Origin: Pseudomonadota bacterium
GTDB taxonomy: Bacteria > Pseudomonadota > Gammaproteobacteria > Steroidobacterales > Steroidobacteraceae
DNA length: 64,000 nt
Direction of reading: 5' to 3'
Assembly: GCA_016704655.1 (NCBI GenBank)
Contig: JADIZR010000022.1
Span: 186,001-250,000 of the forward strand
Made by a program: the position numbers and the translations under genes. The stretch's first letter is position 1; every line of letters starts with the position of its first letter. Below the pieces are notes generated by a model that worked only from the letters and a program-made list of their open reading frames with translations, made no database searches and was not told the DNA's origin. Positions 1 through 10,406 of this stretch are shown in pieces.

Positions 1-551
1 ATGATCAGTGCTTCGCCCACCGGTCCCGCCACCTGGTCGAGCGAGGTCTCGCCCGACGCGCCGATGCGCACCAGCGCGTGGAAGATTCCCCACACCGTGC
101 CGAACAGGCCGATGAACGGGGCCGTACTGCCGACGGTCGCCAGGAACGTGAGACCGGTTTCCAGTCGCTCCGTCTCGCGGTTGATCGAGGAGCGCAGCGA
201 GCGGTCGAGGAACTCGGCCCGGTGCAGCGTGCCCGCGACGCGCTCTTCGGTGAGGTGATCGTGATGCTCCATGGCGAATTCGCCGTCGAGCGCGATCTTG
301 GAGAACGGCTCCCAGTCGGGCTGTTGCTCGAGGAATCCGAGGGCCTGGTCGGTCGGCGTCTTCCAGAACGTCGTCACGACGTGGTGCGAGCGCGTGCGGA
401 TCCGGATGACCCGCGCGGCCTTCAGGACGATGAAGTACCACGAAACGATCGACATCACGACCAGCAACCCGAAGACGAACAGCCCGACGGCGTCTGTCTG
501 CTGCAGGAAGTTGGCGAAACTCATCGTGGTCAGGGCTTCGGTGGGATGCAT
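1..551 (-). CDS. exbB: MotA/TolQ/ExbB-family proton channel subunit (partial, C-terminus outside the window)
   Basis: Inner-membrane subunit of the proton channel that energises TonB. The N-terminus reads MHPTEALTTMSFANFL, followed by a first membrane helix (LFVFGLLVVMSIVSWYFIVL). After a cytoplasmic stretch comes the family-typical segment FLATVGSTAPFIGLFGTVWG at about residues 135-155. The window edge cuts the gene before its stop. The start at 551 is preceded by AGGA; an alternative ATG lies at 524. The tonB gene lies 15 nt upstream on the same strand, so the two are probably co-transcribed, with exbD expected beyond the window. TolQ is the alternative name, but the TonB neighbour favours ExbB. 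Confidence 0.9.
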   Translation of the reverse strand, partial: MHPTEALTTMSFANFLQQTDAVGLFVFGLLVVMSIVSWYFIVLKAARVIRIRTRSHHVVTTFWKTPTDQALGFLEQQPDWEPFSKIALDGEFAMEHHDHLTEERVAGTLHRAEFLDRSLRSSINRETERLETGLTFLATVGSTAPFIGLFGTVWGIFHALVRIGASGETSLDQVAGPVGEALI

Positions 552-566
552 GGCTGGATCCTGTGG

Positions 567-1274
567 TCAGTCTTCCAACGAGAACGTGATGGGGACGATG
601 CACCAGGCGCGCAGTGGCACGCCGTCGCGCTTCGCCGGCTCGAATCGCCAGTTGCGCACCGCGTCGAGCGCCGCCTGGTCGAGGCCCGCGTCGCCGCTGC
701 TGCTGCGAACGGCCGCGTCCTGGGGCCGCCCGTCCTCCCCAACCAGCACGCGCAGGCGCACCGTGCCCTCGATCCCTGAGCGCAGGCAGCGCGGCGGATA
801 GACCGGCGGCTTCATGTCGACCAGCTTCATCTTCCAGTACACGGGGGTCTGCTCGACGGGGGCGGCCGCGGTCGAGTCGCCGTCCACCGTTCCCTCGGGC
901 ATCGCCGGGCCAGGCTCACCGGGCAGCAGTTCGTCGCCCATTTCGTATTGCTTGACCTGGGTGTCCGGCGGCACGGGATCCGTCGTGGGTGTGTCCACGA
1001 GGATGGGCACCGGGCGCGTCACCCTGGGCCGTTCCTGCTTGACCGAGTTGGTTGCGGTGTCCGGTGCCTGCTGCACGTCGTCCGGCAGGCGCGGCGGCGG
1101 CAGCTTGAGCAGGCTCACCTGGAAGACGGGCGGTGGCACCTCGTCCTGCGGGGGTTCGAGCTGGGCCAGGAAGAGCCGCCCGATGCCCGCGGCGTGCAGT
1201 GCGGTGACGAGCAGCAATACCGACGCGGCGCCCCAGGTCAGGCGTTCGTCGTGAACGTATCGGTCGATCCGCAT
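567..1274 (-). CDS. tonB: Energy transducer TonB
   Basis: Couples the proton motive force at the inner membrane to TonB-dependent outer-membrane receptors. The 235-residue protein has a short cytoplasmic N-terminus, one membrane anchor (about residues 15-37), and a proline-rich periplasmic linker with many PxP and VP steps (about residues 40-150). The C-terminal TonB domain carries the VYPPRCLRSGIEGTVRLRV core and ends in RNWRFEPA followed by a beta strand (WCIVPITFSLED). It is followed at 15 nt by exbB. The Shine-Dalgarno sequence at 1274 is weak. The family assignment is firm; which receptor it serves is unknown. Confidence 0.92.
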   Translation of the reverse strand: MRIDRYVHDERLTWGAASVLLLVTALHAAGIGRLFLAQLEPPQDEVPPPVFQVSLLKLPPPRLPDDVQQAPDTATNSVKQERPRVTRPVPILVDTPTTDPVPPDTQVKQYEMGDELLPGEPGPAMPEGTVDGDSTAAAPVEQTPVYWKMKLVDMKPPVYPPRCLRSGIEGTVRLRVLVGEDGRPQDAAVRSSSGDAGLDQAALDAVRNWRFEPAKRDGVPLRAWCIVPITFSLED

Positions 1275-1411
1275 CGGGTGCCAGGGACGTGCTGCGTCCA
1301 GCTGCTCCCTCGCTGAAACTGGATCGAATGTACTGGAAGAAAGCGCAGCCCGCGGCCCCGCAGCCTCAGCGGAAATGCCTATCTGGCGGTGGAATTGCCG
1401 AAGATGGGCTG

Positions 1412-3256
1412 CTACCAGCCGCAGGTCTCGCCCTTGTTCTGCTCCCTGAGCCAGTCCTGCAACGGCTTGAAGTATTCGATGATCGCCGAGCCGTCCATCT
1501 GCCGCGTGCCTGTCAGCTCATAGAGCGTGTCCTGCCACGGCTGGCTTGCACCCTTGGCGAGCATCGCGCTGAACTTCCTGCCCGCTTCCTCGTTGCCGAA
1601 GATCGAGCACTCCGACAGCGGACCCTTGTACCCAGCCGCTTCGCACAGCGCTTTCTGGAACTGGAACTGCATGATGAACGACAGGAAGTAGCGTGTGTAC
1701 GGCGTGTTACCCGGGACGTGGTACTTCGCGCCCGGGTCGAAGTCGGTTTCGGTGCGCTCGACCGGCGGACGGATGCCCTGGTACTTCTCACGCAGCGCCC
1801 ACCACGCCGCATTGTAATTCTCCGGCTGCACCTGGCCCGAGAACACCTGCCAGCGCCACTCGTCGATCATCTTGCCGAACGGCAGGAACGCGATCTTCTC
1901 CAGCGCCATCTTCATCTGCTGGTTGATGACTGCTTCCCTGCCGGGCTTCGATTCGGGCACCAGGCCGATCTGCGCGAGGTACGCGGGCGTCATCGACAGC
2001 GTGACCGTGTCGCCGATGGCTTCGTGGAAGCCGTCGTGCGCGCCGTTCTGGAACATCACCGGCTGGTCCTTGTAGCCGAGGAAGTAATAGACGTGACCCA
2101 TCTCGTGATAGAGGGTCTTCAGCTCCTCGAGCGTCGGTCGCGTGCACATCTTGATGCGCACGTCGTCCTTGCCGTCCATGTGCCACGCGCTCGCGTGGCA
2201 TTGCACGTTGCGGTCACGCGGCTGCGACAGCATCGAGCGTTCCCAGAACGTCGCCGGCAACGCCGGGAACGCGATCGACTGGTAGAACGCCTCGGCGGAT
2301 TTCGCCATGCGCAGCGAGTCGTACTTCTGCGCGACGAGCGCGGAGTCGACGTCGAGCTGGCTCACGCCCGGATACGGCTCGAAGATGTCGTAGGCGGCAT
2401 CCCATTGCTGGGCCCACATGTTGCCGAACAGGTGCGCCGGGATCGGCTTGCCCGCCGGCACCTTGTCCTCGCCGTACTTGGCCGCGAGCCTGCCGCGCGC
2501 GTAGCACTGCAGGTCCCTGTAGAGCGGCTCGACCTGCTGGTAGAGGCGTGCAGCTTCCCTGGTGAAGTCGTCAGCGGGCATGTCGTAACCCGAGCGCCAC
2601 ATTGCGCCCAGGTCCTTGTAGCCCAGCGTGTGCGCGCCGTCGTTCGCCAGTTCCGTGAAGCGGACGTAGTCGGGACGCAGGCCGCGCGCCTGGTCGTGCC
2701 AGCCTTTCCAGGCGTCGAGCAGCTCATCGTAGTTGCGGCTGGTCTCAAGCACGGTCTTCAGCTGCACTTCGTCGCGGCACTCCTTGCCGCCGTCCTTGCA
2801 GTACCTGGCCTCGCCGTACTTCGCTTCCATGCCTGCCAGGATCGTCGCGAGCTCGGCGCGCTTCGCGGGATCGTCGGGCGCCGGGGCCGACACGCTTTGA
2901 CGCAGCAGGTCGATGGCGCGGCGCGATGTGGCGCTCATCGGCTTGCCGTCGAACTGCTTCGACTCCTCGACCGCTTTGCTGAAAGCTGCCAGGAGTCGCT
3001 CGTTGGCTCGCGCGCTGAGCCACTGTGTGTCGACCGTGATGTAGGTCGCCTGCGTCCAGCCGGCGGCATTGAGCTCGCGGTAGATGTCGGCGAACTCCTT
3101 GTTGAGTCGCGCGACGAACTCGTCGGCGGTTTCGGCCGAGGCGACGCCGAGCGGCGCGAGCGTGCAGAACGCGATGGCCACGCCCGCAGCCAGGCGCTTG
3201 CGCAGCTGACGGGACAGGGAACGCGGGGCGATGCCGCCGGTGCGGGTCGAGGTCAT
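1412..3256 (-). CDS. M2-family peptidyl-dipeptidase A (ACE-like), exported
   Basis: Zinc metallopeptidase of the angiotensin-converting-enzyme family, which releases C-terminal dipeptides from oligopeptides. The HEMGH zinc motif lies at about residues 383-387, preceded by KTLY, with the downstream glutamate region FHEAIGDTV. The start at 3256 (MTSTRTGG) is chosen over 3283 because GGAG sits 6 nt upstream. A signal peptide of about 38 residues ends near GVASA, placing the enzyme in the periplasm. The length, 614 residues, is normal for bacterial M2 enzymes. Downstream co-oriented POT transporter genes suggest a peptide-scavenging role. Substrate preference cannot be read from sequence. Confidence 0.93.
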   Translation of the reverse strand: MTSTRTGGIAPRSLSRQLRKRLAAGVAIAFCTLAPLGVASAETADEFVARLNKEFADIYRELNAAGWTQATYITVDTQWLSARANERLLAAFSKAVEESKQFDGKPMSATSRRAIDLLRQSVSAPAPDDPAKRAELATILAGMEAKYGEARYCKDGGKECRDEVQLKTVLETSRNYDELLDAWKGWHDQARGLRPDYVRFTELANDGAHTLGYKDLGAMWRSGYDMPADDFTREAARLYQQVEPLYRDLQCYARGRLAAKYGEDKVPAGKPIPAHLFGNMWAQQWDAAYDIFEPYPGVSQLDVDSALVAQKYDSLRMAKSAEAFYQSIAFPALPATFWERSMLSQPRDRNVQCHASAWHMDGKDDVRIKMCTRPTLEELKTLYHEMGHVYYFLGYKDQPVMFQNGAHDGFHEAIGDTVTLSMTPAYLAQIGLVPESKPGREAVINQQMKMALEKIAFLPFGKMIDEWRWQVFSGQVQPENYNAAWWALREKYQGIRPPVERTETDFDPGAKYHVPGNTPYTRYFLSFIMQFQFQKALCEAAGYKGPLSECSIFGNEEAGRKFSAMLAKGASQPWQDTLYELTGTRQMDGSAIIEYFKPLQDWLREQNKGETCGW

Positions 3257-3392
3257 TGCGGTCTCCGGCAAGGGATTGCGCAAGACGGTGAGCCGCCTTG
3301 CGCGGAGGGTGGCAAGACTACCAAGAAACCGACGCCGCGCGCGCCACGGGAAAAGCGGACGAGCTTGCGCAGCGGCTTGCCGCCGCGTGTCA

Positions 3393-4763
<1,371 letters not shown>

Positions 4764-4858
4764 TATTTTTCGCTGTTCCAATGGGTTGCGCCAGCGGGCG
4801 CGAGGCTGCAGAGTCTGGTGGATGTTGCGGTGCGGGGGCAAGCCGTGTCCCCTGATTC

Positions 4859-6334
4859 CTACCTGACGCCGCCCGCCAGTCGCTGCACGCGGCTGGCGAT
4901 CAGGAGCAGGGCGGCACCCGCACCCAGCGAGACGAGTGCAATCTTCAGGTACTGGCCTGGCATCGACGCGACGTCCTGTGCATCGAACCCACCTGCAACG
5001 AGACCGGCGAGCAACAGGCCGAGCGACGTCGCCAGGAACCACAGTCCCATCATCTGGCCGACCAGGCGAGGCGGTGCGAGCTTCGTCACCGAGCTGAGAC
5101 CCACGGGGCTCAGGCACAACTCGCCGAAGCAGTGCAGCAGGTAGGCCAGCAGCAGCCACTGCGGACCCGCGAGCCGGCCGCTGGCGACCACCGTGGCGGC
5201 ACCCACCATCACCAGGAATCCCAGGCCGAGCAGCAGCAGGCCGAAGGCGAACTTGGCGGGAGCCGAAGGATCGAGGTTGCGCCGGCCGAGGTAAATCCAG
5301 AGTGCAGAAAACGCCGGCGCGAACAGCAGGATGTAGAGCGCACTCGGCGCCTGGAACCAGCCCGCGGGAATCTCGAAGCCGCCAACCATGCGATCGGTGA
5401 ACCGTTCCGCGAAAAGGTTCAACGACGAGCCCGCCTGTTCGTAGCCGGCCCAGAACAGCGCGGAAGAAACGAAGAGCGCGAGCACGACCAGCACGCGTCG
5501 GCGCTCGGTGCGGTCGAGACCGGCGAACGTGAGCAGGTAGCCGAAATACCCCACGGTCACGACGAGGATCGCAACGGCGGTCCAGCGTGCGACATGCGTC
5601 GGGTCGAGCGTGATGATGCCTGCTGCAATCAGCACCGTGACGACAGTGATTGCAGCCAGCACGGCCACGACTCCGCGCCACTGCCGCTGGTCGGCGGCGA
5701 GCAGCGCGGGATGCGTGGGACGCGCTCGCTTGCCGGCGTCGCCGAGGTGATGACGCGTCAGCAGGAACTGCGCGAGTCCCAGCGCCATCGCGACGGCGGC
5801 ACCCGCAAATCCTGCGCGCCAGCCGTACTGCTGTGCGAGCCAGGGCGTTGCCAGCGAGCCGATCAAGGCACCGACGTTGATGCCCAGGTAGAAGAGAGTG
5901 AACCCGGCGTCGCGCGCGGCGCCGCCTTCCGGATACAGCTGCGCAACCATCGCGCTGATGTTCGGCTTCAGCAGACCGACGCCGAGCACGACCACCAGGC
6001 AGCCGACATAGAAGAGCGTGGGTCCGGCCGGAATCGCCAGCATCGTGTTGCCGGCGAGAATCAGCGCGGCTCCCCACACGACCGCACGCTGGGCACCGAG
6101 CAGGCGGTCGGCGAGCCAGCCGCCGGGCAGGGCCATCAGGTACGTCGCGGTGGTGTAGAGGCCGTAGATCGCGGTGGCCTTGCGATCGTCGAGCCCGAAG
6201 CCGCCGGTCGCGACGGCGTCGACCAGGAACAGGATCAGGATCCCGCGCATCCCGTAATAGGTGAAGCGCTCCCACATCTCCGTCATGAAGAGTGTGGCGA
6301 GCCCCCGCGGATGCCCGAACCACTGATCCCGAAT
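4859..6334 (-). CDS. POT/PTR2-family peptide transporter (paralog 2), probable AUU start
   Basis: Proton-coupled oligopeptide transporter with the hallmark MTEMWERFTYYGMRGIL and GVGLLKPNISAMV. The first canonical ATG (6286) would start the protein inside the conserved N-terminus. The upstream in-frame codons read RDQWFGHPRGLATLF and match the starts of paralogs 1 and 3, but no ATG, GTG or TTG exists before the stop at 6359-6361. An ATT at 6332-6334 lies 6 nt after AGGGGGA, a good Shine-Dalgarno sequence, and would give MRDQWFGHPRG. I therefore extend the gene to 6334 (491 residues). The family is certain; the start codon is inferred. Its stop-to-start distance from the upstream amidohydrolase is about 24 nt, so an operon is likely. 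Confidence 0.85.
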   Translation of the reverse strand: MRDQWFGHPRGLATLFMTEMWERFTYYGMRGILILFLVDAVATGGFGLDDRKATAIYGLYTTATYLMALPGGWLADRLLGAQRAVVWGAALILAGNTMLAIPAGPTLFYVGCLVVVLGVGLLKPNISAMVAQLYPEGGAARDAGFTLFYLGINVGALIGSLATPWLAQQYGWRAGFAGAAVAMALGLAQFLLTRHHLGDAGKRARPTHPALLAADQRQWRGVVAVLAAITVVTVLIAAGIITLDPTHVARWTAVAILVVTVGYFGYLLTFAGLDRTERRRVLVVLALFVSSALFWAGYEQAGSSLNLFAERFTDRMVGGFEIPAGWFQAPSALYILLFAPAFSALWIYLGRRNLDPSAPAKFAFGLLLLGLGFLVMVGAATVVASGRLAGPQWLLLAYLLHCFGELCLSPVGLSSVTKLAPPRLVGQMMGLWFLATSLGLLLAGLVAGGFDAQDVASMPGQYLKIALVSLGAGAALLLIASRVQRLAGGVR

Positions 6335-6358
6335 GGCGAGTCCCCCTGCCCGTCCGGA

Positions 6359-7723
6359 TTACTGCTTGTACACGGTTCCCTGTTTCATGACGAACTCGAC
6401 GGCATCCAGCGCATGAATGTCAGTGAGCGGGTCACGCGTCACGGCGACGATGTCGGCCGCGTAGCCCGGAGCCATTTGTCCCACCTCGGCTTCGATGCCG
6501 AGTGCCTCGGCGCCGACCTTCGTTGCTGCCTGGATCGCCTGCATCGGCGTCATCCCGTACTGCACCATGTAGGGGGGGGGGGGAGGGGGGGGGAAAAGAG
6601 GGGGAGGGGGAGGGGAAAAGGCGAGCTGCTTCGGCGCGTCCTTGTGCGGATGCACGCCGGTGTCAGTTCCCATCGTCAGCTTGATGCCCATCTGCACGGC
6701 TTTCTGGAAATTGTCGCGCTGCGCCTGCGCCACTTCGCGGTCCTTGCGCAGGAACTCCTCCATCTCACCGCGCTTGGGGCCCTCGGACTGCGTGTATTCG
6801 GTGTTGAAAATGTCCATCGACAGGAACGCACCGGTTTTCTTCGCCAGGTCGAGGCCTTCCTGGTCGATCAGGCTCGCATGCTCGATCGTGTCGACGCCTG
6901 CCTTGAGCGCCACCTTGATGCCATTGGCGCCGTGCGCGTGCACCGCGACCTTGCGGCCGTGCATGTGGGCCTCGTCGACGATCGCGGCCACTTCTTCCGG
7001 CGTGTATTGCTGCGCGCCGACGCGCGTGCCCTTGGAGAACACGCCGCCGGTGCCGCAATACTTGATCACGTCCACGCCGTACTTCACGTTCCTGCGCACC
7101 ATGGCGCGCACCGCGTCGACTCCGTCGGCGACGCCCTCGCCGCGATCGTTGTATTCGGGCGCGAGCATGTTGCTGTCGCAATGTCCGCCCGTGATGCCCA
7201 GTGCCGGGCCTGACGCCAGGATGCGGGGTCCGATGACGTCGCCGGCGTTGATGGCGTCGCGCAGCGCAACGTCCGCGAAGCCGCCGGCGCCGACGTTGCG
7301 GATGGTCGTCACGCCGGACAGCAGCGTCTCGCGGCCAAAGCGCGCACCCATCAGCGCCTCGCGCGGAATGGAAATGCCGTAGCCGTGATACGGCGGGGTC
7401 GTCGGGTCGCCGGTCACGTGCGTGTGCGTGTCGATGAGGCCCGGCAGCACCGTCTTGCTCGAGAGGTCGATGACCGTGGCGCCCGGCGGCACCTCCGTCG
7501 TCCCGGCGGGGCCTACCGCGCTGATCTTGCCGCCCTGCACGACGATCACCTGGTCATTGCGCACGCGACCCGTCGCCACGTCGATGAGCTTGCCGGCCTT
7601 GATGACCGTGACAGGTGCCGGGGTTACGGTTGGCGGCACATCGGCTGCAAAGACCGTCGGGATCGCACACGCGGCGACGGCAACTAACACACGGCGGACG
7701 GACAGGCACAGGGTCGCAGGCAT
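6359..7723 (-). CDS. Exported metal-dependent amidohydrolase (imidazolonepropionase/prolidase-like) with polyproline insertion
   Basis: Amidohydrolase-superfamily enzyme, probably a peptidase or aryl dipeptidase-like hydrolase of the periplasm. A signal peptide ends near VFAAD. The metal ligands are visible: HTH at about residue 98, the lysine in DVIKYCGTGG, VAVHAHG, TIEHASLID and the aspartate in MGTDTGVH. Just after this aspartate, where relatives read straight into MVQYGMTPMQAIQ, there is an extra proline-rich run encoded by the G-rich tract at 6571-6621. The frame is retained. POT transporters lie on both sides, suggesting joint uptake and cleavage of peptides. Substrate is unknown. Confidence 0.88.
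   Translation of the reverse strand: MPATLCLSVRRVLVAVAACAIPTVFAADVPPTVTPAPVTVIKAGKLIDVATGRVRNDQVIVVQGGKISAVGPAGTTEVPPGATVIDLSSKTVLPGLIDTHTHVTGDPTTPPYHGYGISIPREALMGARFGRETLLSGVTTIRNVGAGGFADVALRDAINAGDVIGPRILASGPALGITGGHCDSNMLAPEYNDRGEGVADGVDAVRAMVRRNVKYGVDVIKYCGTGGVFSKGTRVGAQQYTPEEVAAIVDEAHMHGRKVAVHAHGANGIKVALKAGVDTIEHASLIDQEGLDLAKKTGAFLSMDIFNTEYTQSEGPKRGEMEEFLRKDREVAQAQRDNFQKAVQMGIKLTMGTDTGVHPHKDAPKQLAFSPPPPPLFPPPPPPPYMVQYGMTPMQAIQAATKVGAEALGIEAEVGQMAPGYAADIVAVTRDPLTDIHALDAVEFVMKQGTVYKQ
6571..6621 (+). repeat. G-rich polypurine tract inside the amidohydrolase gene
   Basis: Plus strand: G12, A, G9, A4, GA, G5, A, G5, A, G4, A4, GG. On the coding (minus) strand it encodes SPPPPPL then FPPPPPPPY. 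It lacks the regular 9-bp period of the other arrays and resembles the G-homopolymer parts of the 51.4 and 55.9 kb arrays. A polypurine strand cannot contain a stop codon in any frame on either strand, so only its length modulo three matters. The long G run is prone to slippage and to sequencing error. Confidence 0.85.
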
Positions 7724-7766
7724 AAGGACTCCAGTCTCGGGACGATCGATGAAAGTGAGTGATGGC

Positions 7767-9227
7767 TCAGCGGACGTTGCCCATGAGCCGCGCGAGCGGG
7801 CGGCTGATGAGCAGCAGGAACACGCCGATGCCGCAGGCGTAGAGCACGATGCCCATGAAGCGATCGGGCATCGCAGCGAGGTTGGTGGCGTCGAAGCCGC
7901 CGGCGATGAGGCCCGCCATGAGCTTGCCGAGCGAGCTGCCGAGGAACCAGACGCCCATCATCTGCCCGACCAGCCGCGCTGGCGCGAGCTTGGTCACGGT
8001 CGAGAGGCCGACGGGGCTCACGCAGAGCTCGCCGAACACGGTGAGCAGGTAGGTCAGGATCAGCAGGTACGCCGGGGCGTTGGCGCCACCGGCCACGATG
8101 TTGGCCGCGGACACCATGAACAGGAAGCCGAGGCCCATCAGCAGCAGGCCGAAGGCGAACTTGAGCGGTGCAGCAGGATCCATCTGGCGTCGCGCGAGTT
8201 GCACCCACAGCGCCGAGAAGGCCGGGGCGAACAGGATGACGAACGCCGGCTGCACCGACTGGAACCAGCCCGCCGGGATTTCGAAGCCGCCGACCATGCG
8301 ATCGATGTAGCGCTTGGCGAACAGGTTGAGCGACGAACCCGCCTGCTCGTACCCCGACCAGAACGACGCGACGCCCAGGAACATCACGAGCACGACGACC
8401 ATGCGCTTGCGTTCGACCGGGTCCAGCCCCGCGCCGAAGAACAGGTACAGGAAGTACAGCGCGGCCATGCCAACCAGCACGTAGGCGGCGCCCTTTGCGA
8501 GTCGCGCCGGGTCGAGGTGCACGGTCCCGGAAAACAGCAGGGCCGCAACCGCGGCGAACACGGCCAGCGCGATCCAGAGCCGGCGCCAGTCGGTCGCGAG
8601 TCCAGCGCCGCCGTCGTTGCGGTTCGGGTGCGCGCCGGCGCCGTTGAACAGGCGGCGTGACAGCCAGAATTGCAGCAATCCGAAGGGCAGGCCGATCGCC
8701 GCCGCGAGAAAACCGATGCGCCAGCCGTAACGCTGCGCCAGCCAGCCTGCGATCAACGGGCCAATGAACGCGCCGAGGTTGATCCCCATGTAGAAGATCG
8801 TGAAGCCTGCGTCACGCCGCCCGCCGCCTTCGGGGTAGAGGTCGGCGACCAGCGTGGACACGTTCGGTTTCAGCAGGCCGACGCCGAGGATGATTACCAC
8901 GAGCCCGCCGAAAAAGAGCTGCTGCGGGCCGGGGATCGTCAGCATCAGCGTGCCGAGCGTCATCAGCGTGCCGCCGATCATGACCGCCCGTTGCGCGCCG
9001 AGCAGCCGGTCGGCGATCCAGCCGCCCGGCAGCGCCGCCATGAACACGGCTGCGGTGTACAGACCGTAAATCGCGGTCGCGGTCTTGTCGTCGAAGCCGT
9101 AGCCGCCGCTTTCGACCGCATCGACCAGGAACAGCACGAGCAGGGCGCGCATGCCGTAGAACGTGAAGCGCTCCCACATCTCCGTGAAGAAGAGCGTCGA
9201 CAGCGCGCGTGGATGTCCCCCCAGCAC
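7767..9227 (-). CDS. POT/PTR2-family peptide transporter (paralog 3)
   Basis: Third proton-dependent oligopeptide transporter, 486 residues, starting at GTG 9227 (MLGGHPRALSTLF) and carrying FTEMWERFTFYGMRALL and GVGLLKPNVSTLV. It aligns closely with paralog 2 over the whole length, including LFLVDAVESGGYG. The start lies only 8 nt after the tatC stop, so it is probably read through from the tat operon. Downstream, 43 nt away, is the amidohydrolase. Twelve or more membrane helices are visible. Family assignment is firm; transported peptides are unknown. Confidence 0.93.
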   Translation of the reverse strand: MLGGHPRALSTLFFTEMWERFTFYGMRALLVLFLVDAVESGGYGFDDKTATAIYGLYTAAVFMAALPGGWIADRLLGAQRAVMIGGTLMTLGTLMLTIPGPQQLFFGGLVVIILGVGLLKPNVSTLVADLYPEGGGRRDAGFTIFYMGINLGAFIGPLIAGWLAQRYGWRIGFLAAAIGLPFGLLQFWLSRRLFNGAGAHPNRNDGGAGLATDWRRLWIALAVFAAVAALLFSGTVHLDPARLAKGAAYVLVGMAALYFLYLFFGAGLDPVERKRMVVVLVMFLGVASFWSGYEQAGSSLNLFAKRYIDRMVGGFEIPAGWFQSVQPAFVILFAPAFSALWVQLARRQMDPAAPLKFAFGLLLMGLGFLFMVSAANIVAGGANAPAYLLILTYLLTVFGELCVSPVGLSTVTKLAPARLVGQMMGVWFLGSSLGKLMAGLIAGGFDATNLAAMPDRFMGIVLYACGIGVFLLLISRPLARLMGNVR

Positions 9228-9235
9228 TCTTCGGC

Positions 9236-10006
9236 TCAGCTTTCGGTCGCGGTGGCCGGGGCACCCCGGCTTTTCTGGATCATGCGCGCGAACAGGATGC
9301 CCAGTTCATACAGCAGGTACATCGGCACGGCCATGAAACTCTGCGACACGGCGTCAGGCGGCGTCAGGAACGCCGCGATGATGAAGATGCCGAGGATGAC
9401 GTAGCCGCGGTTCCGCGTCAGCACCTCGAGCTTGACGAGTCCCGTCACCACCAGCAGCACCACGGCCACCGGCATCTCGAACGCGATGCCGAACGCCATG
9501 AACAGCAGCAGCACGAAGTCCAGGTATTGCGCGATGTCCGTCATCATCTTCACGCCCACCGGCGTGGTCGACGCGAGGAACTGGAACATCAGCGGGAAGA
9601 CGACGTAGTAGGCGAACGCAATGCCCGCGTAAAACAGCGCGATGCTCGAGACGACCAGGGGCGCCGCGAAGCGCCGCTCGCGCTGGTAGAGCCCCGGCGC
9701 GACGAAGCCCCAGACCTGGAACAGGATGTACGGCATCGCCACGAAGATCGCGCCCATCAGCGAGAGCTTCAGTGGCGCCATGAAGGGCGACACTACGCTG
9801 GTCGCGATCAGCGAAGTGCCGGCCGGCAGCTTTTCGATCAGCGGCTGTGCGACCAGCGTAAACAGTTCGTTCTGGAAGAACGCGAGTGGCACGAAGCAGA
9901 TGACGACGGCGATGACCGAGCGCAGCAACCTGTCCCGCAGCTCGAGGAGGTGCGAGACGAGCGTGCCCTCGGCCAGCGGCTCTCCCTCAGCCGGGCTTTG
10001 GCTCAT
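9236..10006 (-). CDS. tatC: Sec-independent protein translocase TatC
   Basis: Six-helix receptor of the twin-arginine translocon, binding the RR signal peptide together with TatB. The N-terminus is MSQSPAEGEP, then LVSHLLELRDRLLRSV, the conserved TatC cytoplasmic motif. Later come FQVWGFVAPGLYQRERR and FLTPPDAVSQ, all family hallmarks. The ATG at 10006 overlaps tatB by 20 nt, giving translational coupling. The ORF is open further upstream only as an out-of-frame shadow of tatB. At least two proteins in this window (22.6 and 24.0 kb) carry RR signal peptides that would need this system. Confidence 0.96.
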   Translation of the reverse strand: MSQSPAEGEPLAEGTLVSHLLELRDRLLRSVIAVVICFVPLAFFQNELFTLVAQPLIEKLPAGTSLIATSVVSPFMAPLKLSLMGAIFVAMPYILFQVWGFVAPGLYQRERRFAAPLVVSSIALFYAGIAFAYYVVFPLMFQFLASTTPVGVKMMTDIAQYLDFVLLLFMAFGIAFEMPVAVVLLVVTGLVKLEVLTRNRGYVILGIFIIAAFLTPPDAVSQSFMAVPMYLLYELGILFARMIQKSRGAPATATES

Positions 10007-10397
10007 CAGCGATGGTCTCGGCCGGTGCGGAGCGGGCGGGTGGCGTGGAATCCGCGAGCTGTGCCGGTGCGGCGCGGGAGTCGTCGCCGGACGTATCAGA
10101 CGACGACACGGGTGCGGTATCGGGCGATGTATCGGGTGATGGAGCGGGCGCCACGTTCGGCGTCGATGCCGGGGCGTGAATCGTGTTCGATGGCGCAGGA
10201 GCCGCCGGCTTGGTGTCTGCAAGCGGATCGAACTGCGTTTCCTGTTCGAGCTGGTTGCGGAGCTGGCGCGCCATTGATCGTGCGCGGCCTGCCCAGCGAC
10301 CGAGGTCAGCAGCGAGCTTCGGCAACCGCGCCGGCCCGAGCACCAGCAGCGCAATGCCGAAGATCAGGATGATCTCGGTGAAGCCGACCTCGAACAT
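9987..10397 (-). CDS. tatB: Sec-independent protein translocase TatB
   Basis: Membrane-anchored partner of TatC in the signal-peptide receptor complex. It begins MFEVGFTEIILIFGIALLVLGP, with the conserved glutamate and the helix-hinge glycine-proline. An amphipathic helix (LPKLAADLGRWAGRARSM) follows, then a long low-complexity Ala/Pro/Ser/Thr tail from about residue 60 to 136. It lies between tatA (9 nt upstream) and tatC (20 nt overlap). Length is normal for TatB. Confidence 0.95.
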   Translation of the reverse strand: MFEVGFTEIILIFGIALLVLGPARLPKLAADLGRWAGRARSMARQLRNQLEQETQFDPLADTKPAAPAPSNTIHAPASTPNVAPAPSPDTSPDTAPVSSSDTSGDDSRAAPAQLADSTPPARSAPAETIADEPKPG

Positions 10398-10406
10398 GCG
10401 GCTGGA

